A stretch of 64,000 bases of DNA from Burkholderiales bacterium RIFCSPHIGHO2_12_FULL_63_20 (GCA_001770775.1 MESA01000034.1:1-64000), one strand, 5' to 3'. Positions 17,635-29,112 are shown, counted from the first letter of the stretch. Notes: generated by a model not told the origin, from the letters alone. Program-made: numbers and translations.

Positions 17635-18798
17635 ATGAACACACTGCGCTGGTCCAAGGCCCCTTACTACGTTCTCCTGCCCCTGATGGCCGCCATGTTG
17701 GCTGGATGCGGCAAGAAGCCAGTGGCTGAGCCACCCGCGCGGTCGGTGCGCACCCTGGTGTTGTCGGAAACCGGCGGCGTGCTGGAGCGTGAATTTGCGG
17801 CCGAGATCCGCGCGCGCACCGAATCCCGCCTGGGTTTTCGCGTCGGGGGCAAGGTCAACCGTCGCCTGGTCGAGCTTGGACAAACCGTGACCCGGGGTCA
17901 GGTGCTTGCCCAACTGGATCCTCAAGACCTGCAATTGGGGCAAGTGGCCGCTCGCGCTGGCTTGGCCGCAGCCGAAGCGCAGGCCGCTCAAGCGGCCGCC
18001 AATTTCAAACGGTTCAACGAACTCAAGACGCAGGGCTTCATCAGTGCCGCTGAACTCGAGCGCCACGACACGATGAACAAATCTGCACAGGCGGGTTTGC
18101 GTCAGGCCCAGGCGCAAGCCGGTGTGCAAAGCAACCAGACCAGCTACGCCGCCCTCACAGCCGACGCGCCCGGTGTCATCACCGGGGTGGACCTGGAGGC
18201 CGGCATGGTGGTCGGTGCTGGCATGCCTGTGTTGACGCTGGCCCATGACGGTCCGCGTGATGCCGTGTTCTCCGTCCCGGAAGACATGGGCCCGACCGTG
18301 CGCGCACTGATGGGCAAACCGGGCGCACTCAAAGCCCGCCGTTGGGGCACGCAGGACTGGGTGCCGGTCACGCTCCGTGAGATGGCCGCCGCCACCGACC
18401 CGCTGACCCGCACCTACCTCGTCAAGGCTGATGTGGGGCGCGCAGGCTTCGACCTGGGGCAGACCGCCACCGTGGTGCTTAACGCGCCGGTGCGCGTGGC
18501 GGGTGGAGTGCGTGTACCCCTGAATGCCCTGGCCGAACGGGGGGGCAAGTCCGTGCTGTGGGTCCTCGACGGCAAAGCCATGACCGTCAACCCCGTGCCT
18601 GTGAAGACCAGCGACATCACCGGCAACGTCATTTTGGTGGCCCAAGGTATCCAGCCCGGTCAGGAAATCGTGACGGCTGGCGTCCATGTGTTGACACCGG
18701 GCCAGAAGGTCCGCCGTTATCAGGCCGCTTCCTCGGTGGGGCAGCCTGCTGTACCCGTGACGCCCGCCGCCACGCCGGCTTCCGGCGCCTCCTCCTGA
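17635..18798 (+). CDS. RND efflux periplasmic adaptor (membrane fusion) lipoprotein
   Basis: A 387-residue adaptor. The lipoprotein signal ends at lipobox MLAGC, so it should be lipid-anchored in the periplasm. The protein has the biotinyl-lipoyl-like segment split around an alpha hairpin (LVELGQTVTRGQVLAQLDPQDLQ, then an Ala/Gln-rich coiled coil, then TADAPGVITGVDLEAGMVVGAG) and a beta-barrel domain. ATG 17635 follows the promoter and operator above and starts the lipoprotein signal properly. It lies 18 nt ahead of the RND permease gene. No outer-membrane channel gene follows, so a TolC-type partner must be encoded elsewhere. Confidence 0.92.
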   Translation: MNTLRWSKAPYYVLLPLMAAMLAGCGKKPVAEPPARSVRTLVLSETGGVLEREFAAEIRARTESRLGFRVGGKVNRRLVELGQTVTRGQVLAQLDPQDLQLGQVAARAGLAAAEAQAAQAAANFKRFNELKTQGFISAAELERHDTMNKSAQAGLRQAQAQAGVQSNQTSYAALTADAPGVITGVDLEAGMVVGAGMPVLTLAHDGPRDAVFSVPEDMGPTVRALMGKPGALKARRWGTQDWVPVTLREMAAATDPLTRTYLVKADVGRAGFDLGQTATVVLNAPVRVAGGVRVPLNALAERGGKSVLWVLDGKAMTVNPVPVKTSDITGNVILVAQGIQPGQEIVTAGVHVLTPGQKVRRYQAASSVGQPAVPVTPAATPASGASS

Positions 18799-18816
18799 TC
18801 GACAGGGAGCGCACCG

Positions 18817-21800
18817 ATGTCGATGTCCCCCCAATCCTGGTCCAAGGACCAGCGCTTCAACGTCTCTCGCTGGGCGCTCGAACACCCGGCCCTCACACGC
18901 TATTTGATGATCGTGCTGATGGTGCTGGGCGCCGCCGCCTATTTCAACCTTGGCCAGGACGAAGATCCCCCCTTCGCCTTCCGCGTGATGGTCGTGCGCG
19001 CCTACTGGCCGGGTGCCACCGCCCAGGAAGTGGCTGAACAGGTCACCGACAAGATCGAGCGCACCTTGCAAGAGGTGCCCTACGCCGACAAGATCCAGTC
19101 CTACACCAAGCCGGGTGAGTCCTTCACCCTGATGATGGTCAAGGACCATTCGCCGCCGAAGGAAATCCCCAACCTCTGGTATCAGGTGCGCAAGAAGGTA
19201 GGTGACATGCGCCACACCTTGCCCCAAGGTGTGATCGGTCCCTTCTTCAACGACGAATTCGGCGACGTCTACGGTTCCATCTACGCCTTGTCGGCCGATG
19301 GCTTCTCTCAGGAAGAGTTGCGCCAGTTCGCCGAACGTGCCCGCTCCGAGATGCTGCGCGTGCCCGGTGTCGCCAAGGTCGAACTGTTTGGCGTTCAGCC
19401 CGAGAAGCTGTTCATCGAGATCCCGCAGCGTCGTCTGGCGCAATTGGGCATCGACATGGGGCAGGTGCTGACCCAGTTGAACGCCCAGAACGCCGTGGAG
19501 GGCGCCGGTGTCTACGCGGGCGATCGCAACAACATCCAGTTGCGTGTCAATGGCGCTCTCCAGTCCGTCGAGCAGTTGCGTGATCTGCCCATCCGGGTCA
19601 TCCATCCGGTTACCCACCAGGCTCGCACACTCAAGTTGGGTGACATCGCCAGCATCCGCCGTGGCTACGAAGATCCCCCCGTTACCAAGGTCCGCCATCA
19701 GGGCAAGGACGTGGTTGCGCTGGGCGTGTCCATGGCCAAGGGCGGCGACATCATTGCGCTCGGCAAGAGCCTGACCGTAACCACCGAGCGTCTGCGCAAC
19801 GAACTGCCCATCGGCATCGAACTGTCGCAGATCCAGAACCAGCCCGAGTCGGTGTCTTCGTCCGTGGGTGAGTTTGTCAAGGTGCTGCTTGAAGCTGTGT
19901 TCGTGGTGTTGGCCGTCAGCTTCCTGAGCCTGGGCCTGCACACCAAGCCTTGGCGACTCGATGTCTGGCCTGGTCTGGTCGTGGCCATCACCATTCCCCT
20001 GGTCCTGGCCGTCACCTTCCTCGTCATGAAATACTGGGGCGTAGGGCTGCACAAGATATCGCTGGGCGCGCTCATCATTGCGCTGGGCCTGCTGGTCGAT
20101 GACGCCATCATTGCCGTTGAGATGATGGTGCACAAGCTCGAAGAGGGCTATGACAAGGTGCACGCGGCCACGGCAGCTTACGACCTGACCGCCATGCCCA
20201 TGCTCACCGGCACCCTCATCACGGCAGCAGGCTTTCTGCCCATCGGCATGGCCAACTCCGCCACCGGTGAATACACCTTTGCCATCTTTGCAGTCACGGC
20301 CGCGGCCTTGGTGATATCGTGGATCGTGTCCGTCTACTTCGTGCCCTACCTGGGGCAGCAGTTGCTCAAGACCCAGCCCAAGATCGCCCACGGCAGCAGC
20401 GAGGATCTGTATGACACCCCGTTCTACAGCCGCTTCAAAGCGACGGTGAACTGGTGCGTCGAGCACCGCTGGATCACCATTGGCCTGACCATTGGCGCGT
20501 TGGTGCTGGGCGTGCTGGGCATGGGCAAGGTGCAGCAGCAGTTCTTTCCGGACTCCAGCCGCCCTGAGATCCTCGTGGACCTGTGGCTACCAGAAGGCAG
20601 CAGCTTTGACGCCACCGAGGACATGGCCCACCGCGTCGAGCAGCGCCTGATGAAAGAGCCTGGAGTGACCACGGTCAGCACCTGGGTCGGATCGGGCCTG
20701 CCGCGGTTTTATTTGCCCATGGACCAGATCTTCCCGCAGACCAACGTCAGCCAGATGGTGATCTTGCCCAAGGACCTGGCGACCCGAGAGTCGCTGCGTC
20801 AAAAACTGCCCGAGTTGATGGCGAGCGAGTTCCCCGAACTGCGCACCCGCGTGAAGCTCCTGCCCAATGGCCCACCGGTCGCCTATCCGGTTCAGTTCCG
20901 CATCGTCGGCGAGGACGTGAACACCTTGCGCCAGTTCGCGGAAGAGGCCAAGACCCTCATGCGCGCGCATCCGGACATGACGGGCGTCAACGACAACTGG
21001 AACGAGTCGGTCAAAGCCATTCGTCTGGAGGTGGATCAGGACAAGGCCCGCGCCATGGGTGTGAGCACGCAGTCGATTGCCCAAGCCAGCCGCATCCTGA
21101 CCTCCGGCGCCACCGTGGGCCAGTACCGTGAAGGCGATCGCCTCATCGACATCACCCTGCGTGCGCCTCAATCCGAGCGTTTGACGCTGGAGGCCCTCGA
21201 CAACGCCTACGTGCCTACGGCCAGCGGTCGCATGGTGCCGGTGTTGCAGGTGGCCAAGCCCAAGCTCGTGTGGGAGCCGGGCGTCCTCTGGCGCGATGGC
21301 CGCCATTTCGCCATCACTGTACAGGGTGACGTCCGCGAAGGCGTGCAAGGGCCGACCGTCAGCACGGTGCTGTGGCCCAAGATGCAGGAGCTGCAATCGC
21401 GCATGCCCCCGGGCTACCGCGTGATCCTGGCGGGCACCGCTGAAGAAAGCAGCAAAGGGCAGGGCGCCATCTTCGCCAACCTGCCGATCATGCTGTTCAT
21501 CATCTTCACGCTGCTGATGCTGCAGTTGCAGAGCTTCTCGCGCGCCGTGCTGGTCTTCCTCACGGGCCCCATGGGCATCGTCGGTGTGGCCATGGCCTTG
21601 CTGGCGCTCAATCGCCCCTTCGGCTTCGTGGCGCTGCTGGGCGTGGTCGCCCTGATGGGCATGATCATGCGCAATTCCGTCATCCTGATCGACCAGATCG
21701 AAAAGGACCGCGCCGTGGGTGTTCCAGCCTGGGATGCCGTGGTCGGTGCGGCGGTGCGGCGCTTCCGTCCCATCGTGTTGACGGCTGCCGCCGCCGTGCT

Positions 21801-21957
21801 GGCGATGATCCCGCTGAGCCGCAGCAACTTCTGGGGGCCGATGGCCGTGGCCATCATGGGCGGGCTGATCGTGGCCACTGTGCTGACCCTGCTGGCGCTG
21901 CCCGCGATGTACGCAGCCTGGTTCCGCGTGAAGCGTCCGCAAGCCTCCCCAACTTGA
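18817..21957 (+). CDS. RND multidrug-type efflux permease (AcrB/HAE1 family)
   Basis: A 1046-residue inner-membrane proton/drug antiporter of normal length. Two repeats are visible, each a first helix (HPALTRYLMIVLMVLG; WITIGLTIGALVLGVLG), a large periplasmic loop and five more helices. The proton-relay aspartates are in LLVDDAIIAVEMM, and the second half has MRNSVILIDQIE. Substrate range cannot be judged from sequence; the periplasmic loops are less like AcrB than like the uncharacterised HAE1 members paired with lipoprotein adaptors. It is the last gene of the two-gene operon and is followed by a terminator at 22016. Confidence 0.93.
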   Translation: MSMSPQSWSKDQRFNVSRWALEHPALTRYLMIVLMVLGAAAYFNLGQDEDPPFAFRVMVVRAYWPGATAQEVAEQVTDKIERTLQEVPYADKIQSYTKPGESFTLMMVKDHSPPKEIPNLWYQVRKKVGDMRHTLPQGVIGPFFNDEFGDVYGSIYALSADGFSQEELRQFAERARSEMLRVPGVAKVELFGVQPEKLFIEIPQRRLAQLGIDMGQVLTQLNAQNAVEGAGVYAGDRNNIQLRVNGALQSVEQLRDLPIRVIHPVTHQARTLKLGDIASIRRGYEDPPVTKVRHQGKDVVALGVSMAKGGDIIALGKSLTVTTERLRNELPIGIELSQIQNQPESVSSSVGEFVKVLLEAVFVVLAVSFLSLGLHTKPWRLDVWPGLVVAITIPLVLAVTFLVMKYWGVGLHKISLGALIIALGLLVDDAIIAVEMMVHKLEEGYDKVHAATAAYDLTAMPMLTGTLITAAGFLPIGMANSATGEYTFAIFAVTAAALVISWIVSVYFVPYLGQQLLKTQPKIAHGSSEDLYDTPFYSRFKATVNWCVEHRWITIGLTIGALVLGVLGMGKVQQQFFPDSSRPEILVDLWLPEGSSFDATEDMAHRVEQRLMKEPGVTTVSTWVGSGLPRFYLPMDQIFPQTNVSQMVILPKDLATRESLRQKLPELMASEFPELRTRVKLLPNGPPVAYPVQFRIVGEDVNTLRQFAEEAKTLMRAHPDMTGVNDNWNESVKAIRLEVDQDKARAMGVSTQSIAQASRILTSGATVGQYREGDRLIDITLRAPQSERLTLEALDNAYVPTASGRMVPVLQVAKPKLVWEPGVLWRDGRHFAITVQGDVREGVQGPTVSTVLWPKMQELQSRMPPGYRVILAGTAEESSKGQGAIFANLPIMLFIIFTLLMLQLQSFSRAVLVFLTGPMGIVGVAMALLALNRPFGFVALLGVVALMGMIMRNSVILIDQIEKDRAVGVPAWDAVVGAAVRRFRPIVLTAAAAVLAMIPLSRSNFWGPMAVAIMGGLIVATVLTLLALPAMYAAWFRVKRPQASPT

Positions 21958-22015
21958 GCGTGTCTCAAACAAGGTCTGAGCCGCGTTAGAATCGACGGTT
22001 CAGACCAATTCAGCC

Positions 22016-22047
22016 AGTTTGGCCGCCACACGGTGGCCAAACTTTTT
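22016..22047 (+). terminator. Terminator after the RND permease gene
   Basis: AGTTTGGCCGCC (22016-22027) pairs with GGTGGCCAAACT (22032-22043), 12 pairs with loop ACAC, followed by TTTTT. It lies only 10 nt before the tRNA-Leu gene. Confidence 0.8.
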
Positions 22048-22057
22048 CACAGTCTAG

Positions 22058-22144
22058 GCGCGGGTGGCGAAATTGGTAGACGCACCAGGTTTAGGTCCTG
22101 ACGCCAGCAATGGTGTGGGGGTTCGAGTCCCCCCCCGCGCACCA
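22058..22144 (+). tRNA. tRNA-Leu (anticodon UAG)
   Basis: An 87-nt class II tRNA. The acceptor stem GCGCGGG/CCCGCGC is perfect, the anticodon loop TTTAGGT contains TAG, there is a long variable arm, GTTCGAGTC forms the T loop, and CCA is encoded. It reads CUA and other CUN leucine codons. It is followed by tig after 38 nt, and an upstream TAGAAT (21987-21992) may be its -10 box. Confidence 0.97.
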
Positions 22145-22182
22145 GACACATTCATTTCTTACTCATACTGAGAGTTCACAAC

Positions 22183-23502
22183 ATGGCTATCACCGTGGAG
22201 ACCCTCGACAAGCTGGAGCGCCGCATCACGCTGTCGCTGGCAGCCGACGCCCTCAAGAACGAAGTCGACGCCCGCCTCAAGAAGCTGGCTCGCACCACCA
22301 AGGCCGACGGCTTCCGTCCCGGCAAGGTGCCCATGAACGTCGTGGCCCAGCGCTATGGCTACTCTGTGCAGTACGAGGTCGTCAACGACCAACTCGGCGC
22401 TGCCTTCGCCAAGGCTGCTCAAGAAGCCGGCCTGCGCGTGGCTGGCCAGCCCAGCATTGCTGAAAAAGAAGGCGGCCCGGTTGAAGGCCAGCTGCAGTTC
22501 GATGCCACCTTCGAGGTCTATCCCGACGTCACCATCGGCGACCTGAGCACCGCTGAAGTAGAGCGTGCCACTGCCGAAGTCAACGACGCTGCCATCGACC
22601 GCACCGTCGAAATCCTGCGCAAGCAACGTCGCACCTTCAACCAGCGACCCGCTGCGGAAGGCGCGGCCGATGGCGACCGCGTCACCATCGACTTCGAAGG
22701 CAAGATCGACGGCGTGCCCTTTGAAGGCGGCAAAGCCGAAGGCTTCCAGTTCCTGGTCGGCGAAGGCCAGATGCTCGAAGCGTTCGAAAAGGCCGTGCGC
22801 GGCATGAAGACCGGCGACTCCAAAACCTTCCCGCTGGCCTTCCCTGAGGACTACCACGGCAAGGACGTCGCCGGCAAAGAAGCCGACTTCCTGGTCACGG
22901 TCAAGAAGGTCGAAGCCCAGCAACTGCCTGAGCTGAACGAAGAGTTCATCAAGAGCCTGGGCTTGGCTGACGGCTCCATCGACGCCCTGCGCGCCGACAT
23001 CAAGCGCAACCTTGAGCGCGAAGTGAAGTTCCGCGTCGCTGCCCGCAACAAGGCTGCCGCCATGGAAGCCGTGCTGAAGGCGGTCGACTTCGATCTGCCC
23101 AAGGCCCTGGTCGATGCCGAAACCGACCGTCTGCTGGAAGGCGCCCGCGCCGACCTGAAGGCCCGTGGCATCCCCGACGCTGACAAGGCCCCGATCCCTG
23201 CCGAAATGTTCAAGCCCCAGGCTGAGCGTCGCGTGCGTCTGGGTCTGGCTGTGGCCGAACTGGTCAAGGCCAACAACCTGCAAGCCAAGCCCGAGCAGCT
23301 GCAAGCTCACATCGAAGAGCTGGCACAAAGCTACGAGCAGCCGGCTCAGGTCGTTGCCTGGTACATGAGCGACCGTCAACGCATGGCCGAAGTCGAAGCC
23401 GTCGTGATCGAAAGCAATGTGGCGGAGTTCATCCTGTCCAAGGCCAAGGTCACCGACAAGGCCCTGTCGTTCGAAGAACTGATGGGTCAACAAGGCGCCT
23501 GA
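22183..23502 (+). CDS. tig: Trigger factor (ribosome-bound chaperone, peptidyl-prolyl isomerase)
   Basis: A 439-residue chaperone. The N-terminal ribosome-binding domain has the FRPGKVPMNVVAQRYG signature (about residues 43-60), the FKBP-type isomerase domain covers about 160-245 (GDRVTIDFEGKIDGVPFEGG), and the helical C-terminal chaperone domain follows. It docks at the ribosome exit tunnel and shields nascent chains. It heads the classic tig-clpP-clpX-lon protein-quality block. A terminator follows it, so clpP has its own promoter. Confidence 0.97.
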   Translation: MAITVETLDKLERRITLSLAADALKNEVDARLKKLARTTKADGFRPGKVPMNVVAQRYGYSVQYEVVNDQLGAAFAKAAQEAGLRVAGQPSIAEKEGGPVEGQLQFDATFEVYPDVTIGDLSTAEVERATAEVNDAAIDRTVEILRKQRRTFNQRPAAEGAADGDRVTIDFEGKIDGVPFEGGKAEGFQFLVGEGQMLEAFEKAVRGMKTGDSKTFPLAFPEDYHGKDVAGKEADFLVTVKKVEAQQLPELNEEFIKSLGLADGSIDALRADIKRNLEREVKFRVAARNKAAAMEAVLKAVDFDLPKALVDAETDRLLEGARADLKARGIPDADKAPIPAEMFKPQAERRVRLGLAVAELVKANNLQAKPEQLQAHIEELAQSYEQPAQVVAWYMSDRQRMAEVEAVVIESNVAEFILSKAKVTDKALSFEELMGQQGA

Positions 23503-23556
23503 TCCGGCACGCACTCCCGCCGTTGCGTCGCCTTTTTCAGGTGATGCAAGGCAGGC

Positions 23557-23596
23557 AAGGCACCTGCATCCTTCACGGGGGCAGGTGCCTTTGTTT
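23557..23596 (+). terminator. Terminator after tig
   Basis: AGGCACCTGC (23558-23567) pairs with GCAGGTGCCT (23581-23590) with a 13-nt loop, followed by TTGTTTT. Confidence 0.8.
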
Positions 23597-23726
23597 TGAA
23601 GGGCTTTCCAGAGCCTGCGCCTGACTGTGCGTGCAAACAACGGAAAATCGATTCGCGCTGACGACGGGATTCCTCCTCCGCGAGTCGGCTTTTTTGCACG
23701 TCATAATCAATCGACATACACATCTG

Positions 23727-23750
23727 CGGCATCCCGTCAACGGGATGCCG
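23727..23750 (+). other. Perfect hairpin in the clpP leader next to the ribosome site
   Basis: CGGCATCCCG (23727-23736) pairs with CGGGATGCCG (23741-23750), 10 pairs with loop TCAA. It ends 6 nt before the GAAGGAAG ribosome site of clpP. It is not followed by T residues, so it is not a terminator. It may stabilise the mRNA, tune translation or be a protein-binding dyad. Confidence 0.5.
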
Positions 23751-23766
23751 TGACTGAAGGAAGCAC

Positions 23767-24375
23767 ATGAGCGCACTGGACATTCAAAACCTGGGCATGG
23801 TGCCCATGGTCATTGAGCAATCGGGCCGTGGTGAGCGCGCCTACGACATCTACAGCCGCCTGTTGCGCGAGCGCGTGATCTTTCTGGTCGGCCCGGTCAA
23901 CGACCAGACGGCCAACCTGGTCGTGGCCCAGTTGCTGTTCCTTGAGAGCGAAAACCCCGACAAGGACATCTCGCTCTACATCAACTCGCCCGGTGGCAGC
24001 GTGAGCGCTGGCATGTCCATTTTCGACACGATGAACTTCATCAAGCCCAATGTGTCGACCTTGTGCATGGGCATGGCCGCCTCCATGGGCGCCTTCCTGC
24101 TGGCCGCGGGCGAAAAGGGCAAGCGTTTCGCGCTGCCTAACTCCAAGATCATGATTCACCAGCCGCTGGGTGGTGCACAAGGTCAGGCCACGGACATCGA
24201 GATCCACGCCCGCGAGATCCTCAAGACCCGCGAGCAGCTCAACAAGATCTTGGCCGATCGCTCCGGCCAGCCGCTGGACAAGATCCAGAACGACACCGAG
24301 CGCGATTACTACATGTCAGCCGACGAGGCTGCCACCTACGGACTCATTGACAAGGTGATCGACAAGCGCGCTTGA
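23767..24375 (+). CDS. clpP: ATP-dependent Clp protease proteolytic subunit
   Basis: A 202-residue serine protease with catalytic triad Ser106 (GMAASMGAF), His131 (IMIHQP) and Asp180 (DTERDYYM), at the expected spacing. ClpP forms a 14-mer barrel that degrades substrates unfolded by ClpX or ClpA. GAAGGAAG precedes ATG 23767. The N-terminal propeptide is short, as is common in this order. clpX follows after 78 nt. Confidence 0.97.
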   Translation: MSALDIQNLGMVPMVIEQSGRGERAYDIYSRLLRERVIFLVGPVNDQTANLVVAQLLFLESENPDKDISLYINSPGGSVSAGMSIFDTMNFIKPNVSTLCMGMAASMGAFLLAAGEKGKRFALPNSKIMIHQPLGGAQGQATDIEIHAREILKTREQLNKILADRSGQPLDKIQNDTERDYYMSADEAATYGLIDKVIDKRA

Positions 24376-24453
24376 GGCACGGGCTGGCTTGCCGGCCCAA
24401 TTGTCTTATCATGCGTCGATCCCACCTTGCCTACTCTTTGACAGGCCCGCAAC

Positions 24454-25731
24454 ATGCCCGATAAAAAAGGCTCTTCCAGCGACAAAATCTTGTACTGCTC
24501 TTTCTGCGGAAAGAGTCAGCACGAGGTGAAAAAGCTCATCGCCGGCCCGTCGGTCTTCATCTGCGACGAGTGCATCGAGCTGTGCAACGACATCATCCGT
24601 GATGAAGTCGCGGCCGAGGCCGAACAATCTCGTCCGGCCAAAAGCGACCTGCCGGTGCCCTCCGAGATCAAGTCCAGCCTCGATCAGTATGTGATCGGGC
24701 AGGACCGCGCCAAACGTACCTTGTCGGTGGCGGTGTACAACCACTACAAGCGCCTCAAGCACATGGGCCATGGCGAAGGCAAGAAAGCCGACGTCGAACT
24801 GGCCAAGAGCAACATCCTGCTGATCGGCCCGACCGGCTCCGGCAAGACCTTGCTGGCCCAGACCCTGGCGCGCCTGCTGAATGTGCCTTTCGTGATCGCC
24901 GACGCCACCACCCTGACTGAAGCCGGTTACGTGGGTGAGGACGTCGAGAACATCATTCAGAAGCTGCTGCAAAACTGCAACTACGATGTGGAAAAGGCCC
25001 AGCGCGGCATCGTCTACATCGACGAAATCGACAAGATTTCGCGTAAGTCCGACAACCCCTCGATCACGCGCGACGTGTCGGGTGAGGGCGTGCAGCAGGC
25101 TCTGCTGAAGCTGATCGAAGGCACCATGGCGTCCGTGCCCCCACAGGGCGGTCGCAAGCACCCGAATCAGGACTTCCTGCAGATCGACACGACCAACATT
25201 CTGTTCATCTGCGGCGGTGCATTCGACGGCCTGGAAAAGATCATCCAGAGCCGCTCGGTCAAATCCGGTATCGGCTTTGGCGCTGACGTGCAGAGCAAGG
25301 ACGATCGCAAGGCCTCCGAGCTCTTCCGCGAAGTCGAGCCCGAGGATCTGATCAAGTTCGGCATCATCCCCGAGCTGATCGGGCGTATGCCGGTGGTTGC
25401 CACCCTGGGTGAGCTCACCGAAGACGCCATGATCCAGATCCTGACCGAGCCCAAGAACGCGCTGGTCAAGCAGTACCAGCAACTTCTGAGCATGGACGGG
25501 GTCGAACTGGAGATCCGTCCGGCCGCTCTGCATGCCATCGCACGCAAGGCGCTGGCGCGCAAGACCGGAGCGCGCGGTTTGCGCTCCATCCTGGAAGAGT
25601 CGCTGCTGGACACAATGTTCGAATTGCCCGCCCAGGAAGGCGTGCAGAAAGTGGTTCTGGACGAATCGACGATCGAAGAGAACGCCAAGCCTTTGTTGGT
25701 GTACCGGGAACAGGCCAAAGCCAGTGCCTGA
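24454..25731 (+). CDS. clpX: Clp protease ATP-binding subunit ClpX
   Basis: A 425-residue AAA+ unfoldase. The N-terminal zinc-binding domain has CSFC and CDEC cysteine pairs, Walker A is [12 protein letters not shown] and Walker B is [10 protein letters not shown]. The ClpP-contacting IGF loop is present as SGIGFGADV, along with a C-terminal sensor-2 region ([13 protein letters not shown]). It selects tagged substrates and threads them into ClpP. It lies 78 nt after clpP, with a terminator after the stop. Confidence 0.97.
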   Translation: MPDKKGSSSDKILYCSFCGKSQHEVKKLIAGPSVFICDECIELCNDIIRDEVAAEAEQSRPAKSDLPVPSEIKSSLDQYVIGQDRAKRTLSVAVYNHYKRLKHMGHGEGKKADVELAKSNILLIGPTGSGKTLLAQTLARLLNVPFVIADATTLTEAGYVGEDVENIIQKLLQNCNYDVEKAQRGIVYIDEIDKISRKSDNPSITRDVSGEGVQQALLKLIEGTMASVPPQGGRKHPNQDFLQIDTTNILFICGGAFDGLEKIIQSRSVKSGIGFGADVQSKDDRKASELFREVEPEDLIKFGIIPELIGRMPVVATLGELTEDAMIQILTEPKNALVKQYQQLLSMDGVELEIRPAALHAIARKALARKTGARGLRSILEESLLDTMFELPAQEGVQKVVLDESTIEENAKPLLVYREQAKASA

Positions 25732-25752
25732 GCGTGCTTGATGCGCTCTGTG

Positions 25753-25803
25753 GGGCACCGCTGAAAACCTGTGACCCTGGTTTTCGCGGTGCCCTTGTGT
25801 TTT
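25753..25803 (+). terminator. Terminator after clpX
   Basis: GGGCACCGC (25753-25761) pairs with GCGGTGCCC (25786-25794), extended by GAAAACC/GGTTTTC with one bulged T, followed by TTGTGTTTTG. It separates clpX from lon. Confidence 0.7.
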
Positions 25804-25819
25804 GTCGATGAGGCCCCAA
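25794..25819 (+). promoter_or_regulatory. Possible heat-shock (sigma-32) promoter of lon
   Basis: CTTGTG (25794-25799) and CCCCAA (25814-25819) are 14 nt apart, resembling the sigma-32 elements CTTGAA and CCCCAT with 4 and 5 of 6 matches. It lies about 28 nt ahead of the lon start. lon is a classic heat-shock gene. Confidence 0.4.
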
Positions 25820-25846
25820 GTGGGCATCAGAGAAAGTGAGCCCTAT

Positions 25847-28276
<2,430 letters not shown>

Positions 28277-28292
28277 AAAAGTTTGGGCTAGG

Positions 28293-28322
28293 TTGACGAT
28301 GGCGCAAAAAACGCGCTATAGT
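28293..28322 (+). promoter_or_regulatory. Promoter of the tRNA-Gly/Cys/Gly unit
   Basis: TTGACG (28293-28298) and TATAGT (28317-28322) are 18 nt apart. The 12 nt that follow end in TTCTTCGC and lead directly into the leader hairpin, exactly as at the second tRNA-Gly unit. Confidence 0.7.
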
Positions 28323-28334
28323 TCAGTTCTTCGC

Positions 28335-28357
28335 TGATCACGCGCCAAACGTGATCA
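28335..28357 (+). other. Conserved leader hairpin, copy 1 (tRNA-Gly/Cys/Gly unit)
   Basis: TGATCACG (28335-28342) pairs perfectly with CGTGATCA (28350-28357); the 7-nt loop is CGCCAAA. The hairpin starts 12 nt after the -10 box. Copy 2 at 29113-29135 has the same position and stem length but two substituted base pairs. Confidence 0.7.
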
Positions 28358-28442
28358 AAGCAGCAAAGCAAACGGCAACGTTAGAGCATCTGTTAAAGCG
28401 AAGACTGCAAGCTGACGGACTTGTCCTGATAGCGCGCAACAT

Positions 28443-28518
28443 GCGGGATTAGCTCAGTTGGTAGAGCGATACCTTGCCAAGGTATAGGTCGAGAGTTCGA
28501 GTCTCTTATCCCGCTCCA
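28443..28518 (+). tRNA. tRNA-Gly (anticodon GCC), copy 1
   Basis: A 76-nt tRNA with acceptor stem GCGGGAT/ATCCCGC, anticodon loop TTGCCAA containing GCC, T-loop TTCGAGT and encoded CCA. It reads GGC and GGT. It is identical over its full length to the copies at 28653 and 29177. It is the first gene of a three-tRNA transcript. Confidence 0.98.
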
Positions 28519-28532
28519 AATTTCGAGTTGTT

Positions 28533-28606
28533 GGCGCGGTAGCAAAGCGGTTATGCGTCGGATTGCAAATCCGTTGAGCCCGGTTCGACTCCGGGCCGCG
28601 CCTCCA
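28533..28606 (+). tRNA. tRNA-Cys (anticodon GCA)
   Basis: A 74-nt tRNA with acceptor GGCGCGG/CCGCGCC, anticodon loop TTGCAAA containing GCA and encoded CCA. It sits 14 nt after tRNA-Gly copy 1 and 46 nt before copy 2, in the same transcript. Confidence 0.98.
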
Positions 28607-28652
28607 GTCAAGCCTTCAGGCTCAACCGGCCTGAAAGCAGCATAGTGAATAT

Positions 28653-28728
28653 GCGGGATTAGCTCAGTTGGTAGAGCGATACCTTGCCAAGGTATAGGTC
28701 GAGAGTTCGAGTCTCTTATCCCGCTCCA
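28653..28728 (+). tRNA. tRNA-Gly (anticodon GCC), copy 2
   Basis: Identical in sequence to the copy at 28443-28518, including the AT immediately upstream. It is the last gene of the Gly-Cys-Gly transcript, 4 nt before its terminator. Confidence 0.98.
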
Positions 28729-28732
28729 ATTC

Positions 28733-28764
28733 AAAGGGAGTCCATGAAAATGGACTCCCTTTTG
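28733..28764 (+). terminator. Terminator of the Gly-Cys-Gly tRNA unit
   Basis: AAAGGGAGTCCAT (28733-28745) pairs perfectly over 13 bp with ATGGACTCCCTTT (28750-28762), with a GAAA tetraloop and a T-run. The outer AAAGGGAG half is shared with the terminator at 29260; the inner pairs differ in a compensated way. Confidence 0.92.
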
Positions 28765-28918
28765 CTTTGGTGCTCTGGCTGGGCGATCAGGGCTGGCCGC
28801 GGCAGATTTGCTGGATGCGCAGGGGTGCGCCTCGATAGCGCTGATGGTGTTTGCTGTGTTGCGCTGACCTTCCCAGATCAAGCGGTGTTCGCTGCCCGTG
28901 TGTGACGAGCTGCGTGAT

Positions 28919-29007
28919 TGGTGCCCCGGACCCGACTCGAACGGGCACGACGTTTTGGCGTCGGCGGATTTTAAGTCCGCTGTGTCTACCGATTTCACCA
29001 CCAGGGC
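28919..29007 (-). tRNA. tRNA-Leu (anticodon UAA)
   Basis: An 89-nt class II tRNA on the minus strand. The acceptor stem GCCCTGG/CCGGGGC has one G-U pair, the anticodon loop contains TAA between GCGGA and TCCGC, there is a long variable arm, and CCA is encoded. It reads UUA and UUG codons. It lies between the two tRNA-Gly units and points back toward the first. Confidence 0.97.
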
Positions 29008-29070
29008 TGTGGCGGCAAGTGTAAGGTGAGCAGCCAACTCCGGCGGTCATGATGAAAGTTCGCAACACTC

Positions 29071-29100
29071 TTGCGAAAGAGTGCGAAACACAGGCATAAT
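29071..29100 (+). promoter_or_regulatory. Promoter of the single tRNA-Gly unit
   Basis: TTGCGA (29071-29076) and CATAAT (29095-29100) are 18 nt apart. The spacing to the leader hairpin (12 nt ending in TTCTTCGC) is identical to that of the first tRNA-Gly unit. Confidence 0.65.
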
Positions 29101-29112
29101 GTCGTTCTTCGC

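Noticed and set aside
17539..20466. Open frame of 975 codons on the minus strand across the RND genes
   Set aside because: It is antisense to two clear efflux genes and has composition typical of a GC-rich shadow frame (His, Gln, Gly, Leu-rich) with no recognisable domain.
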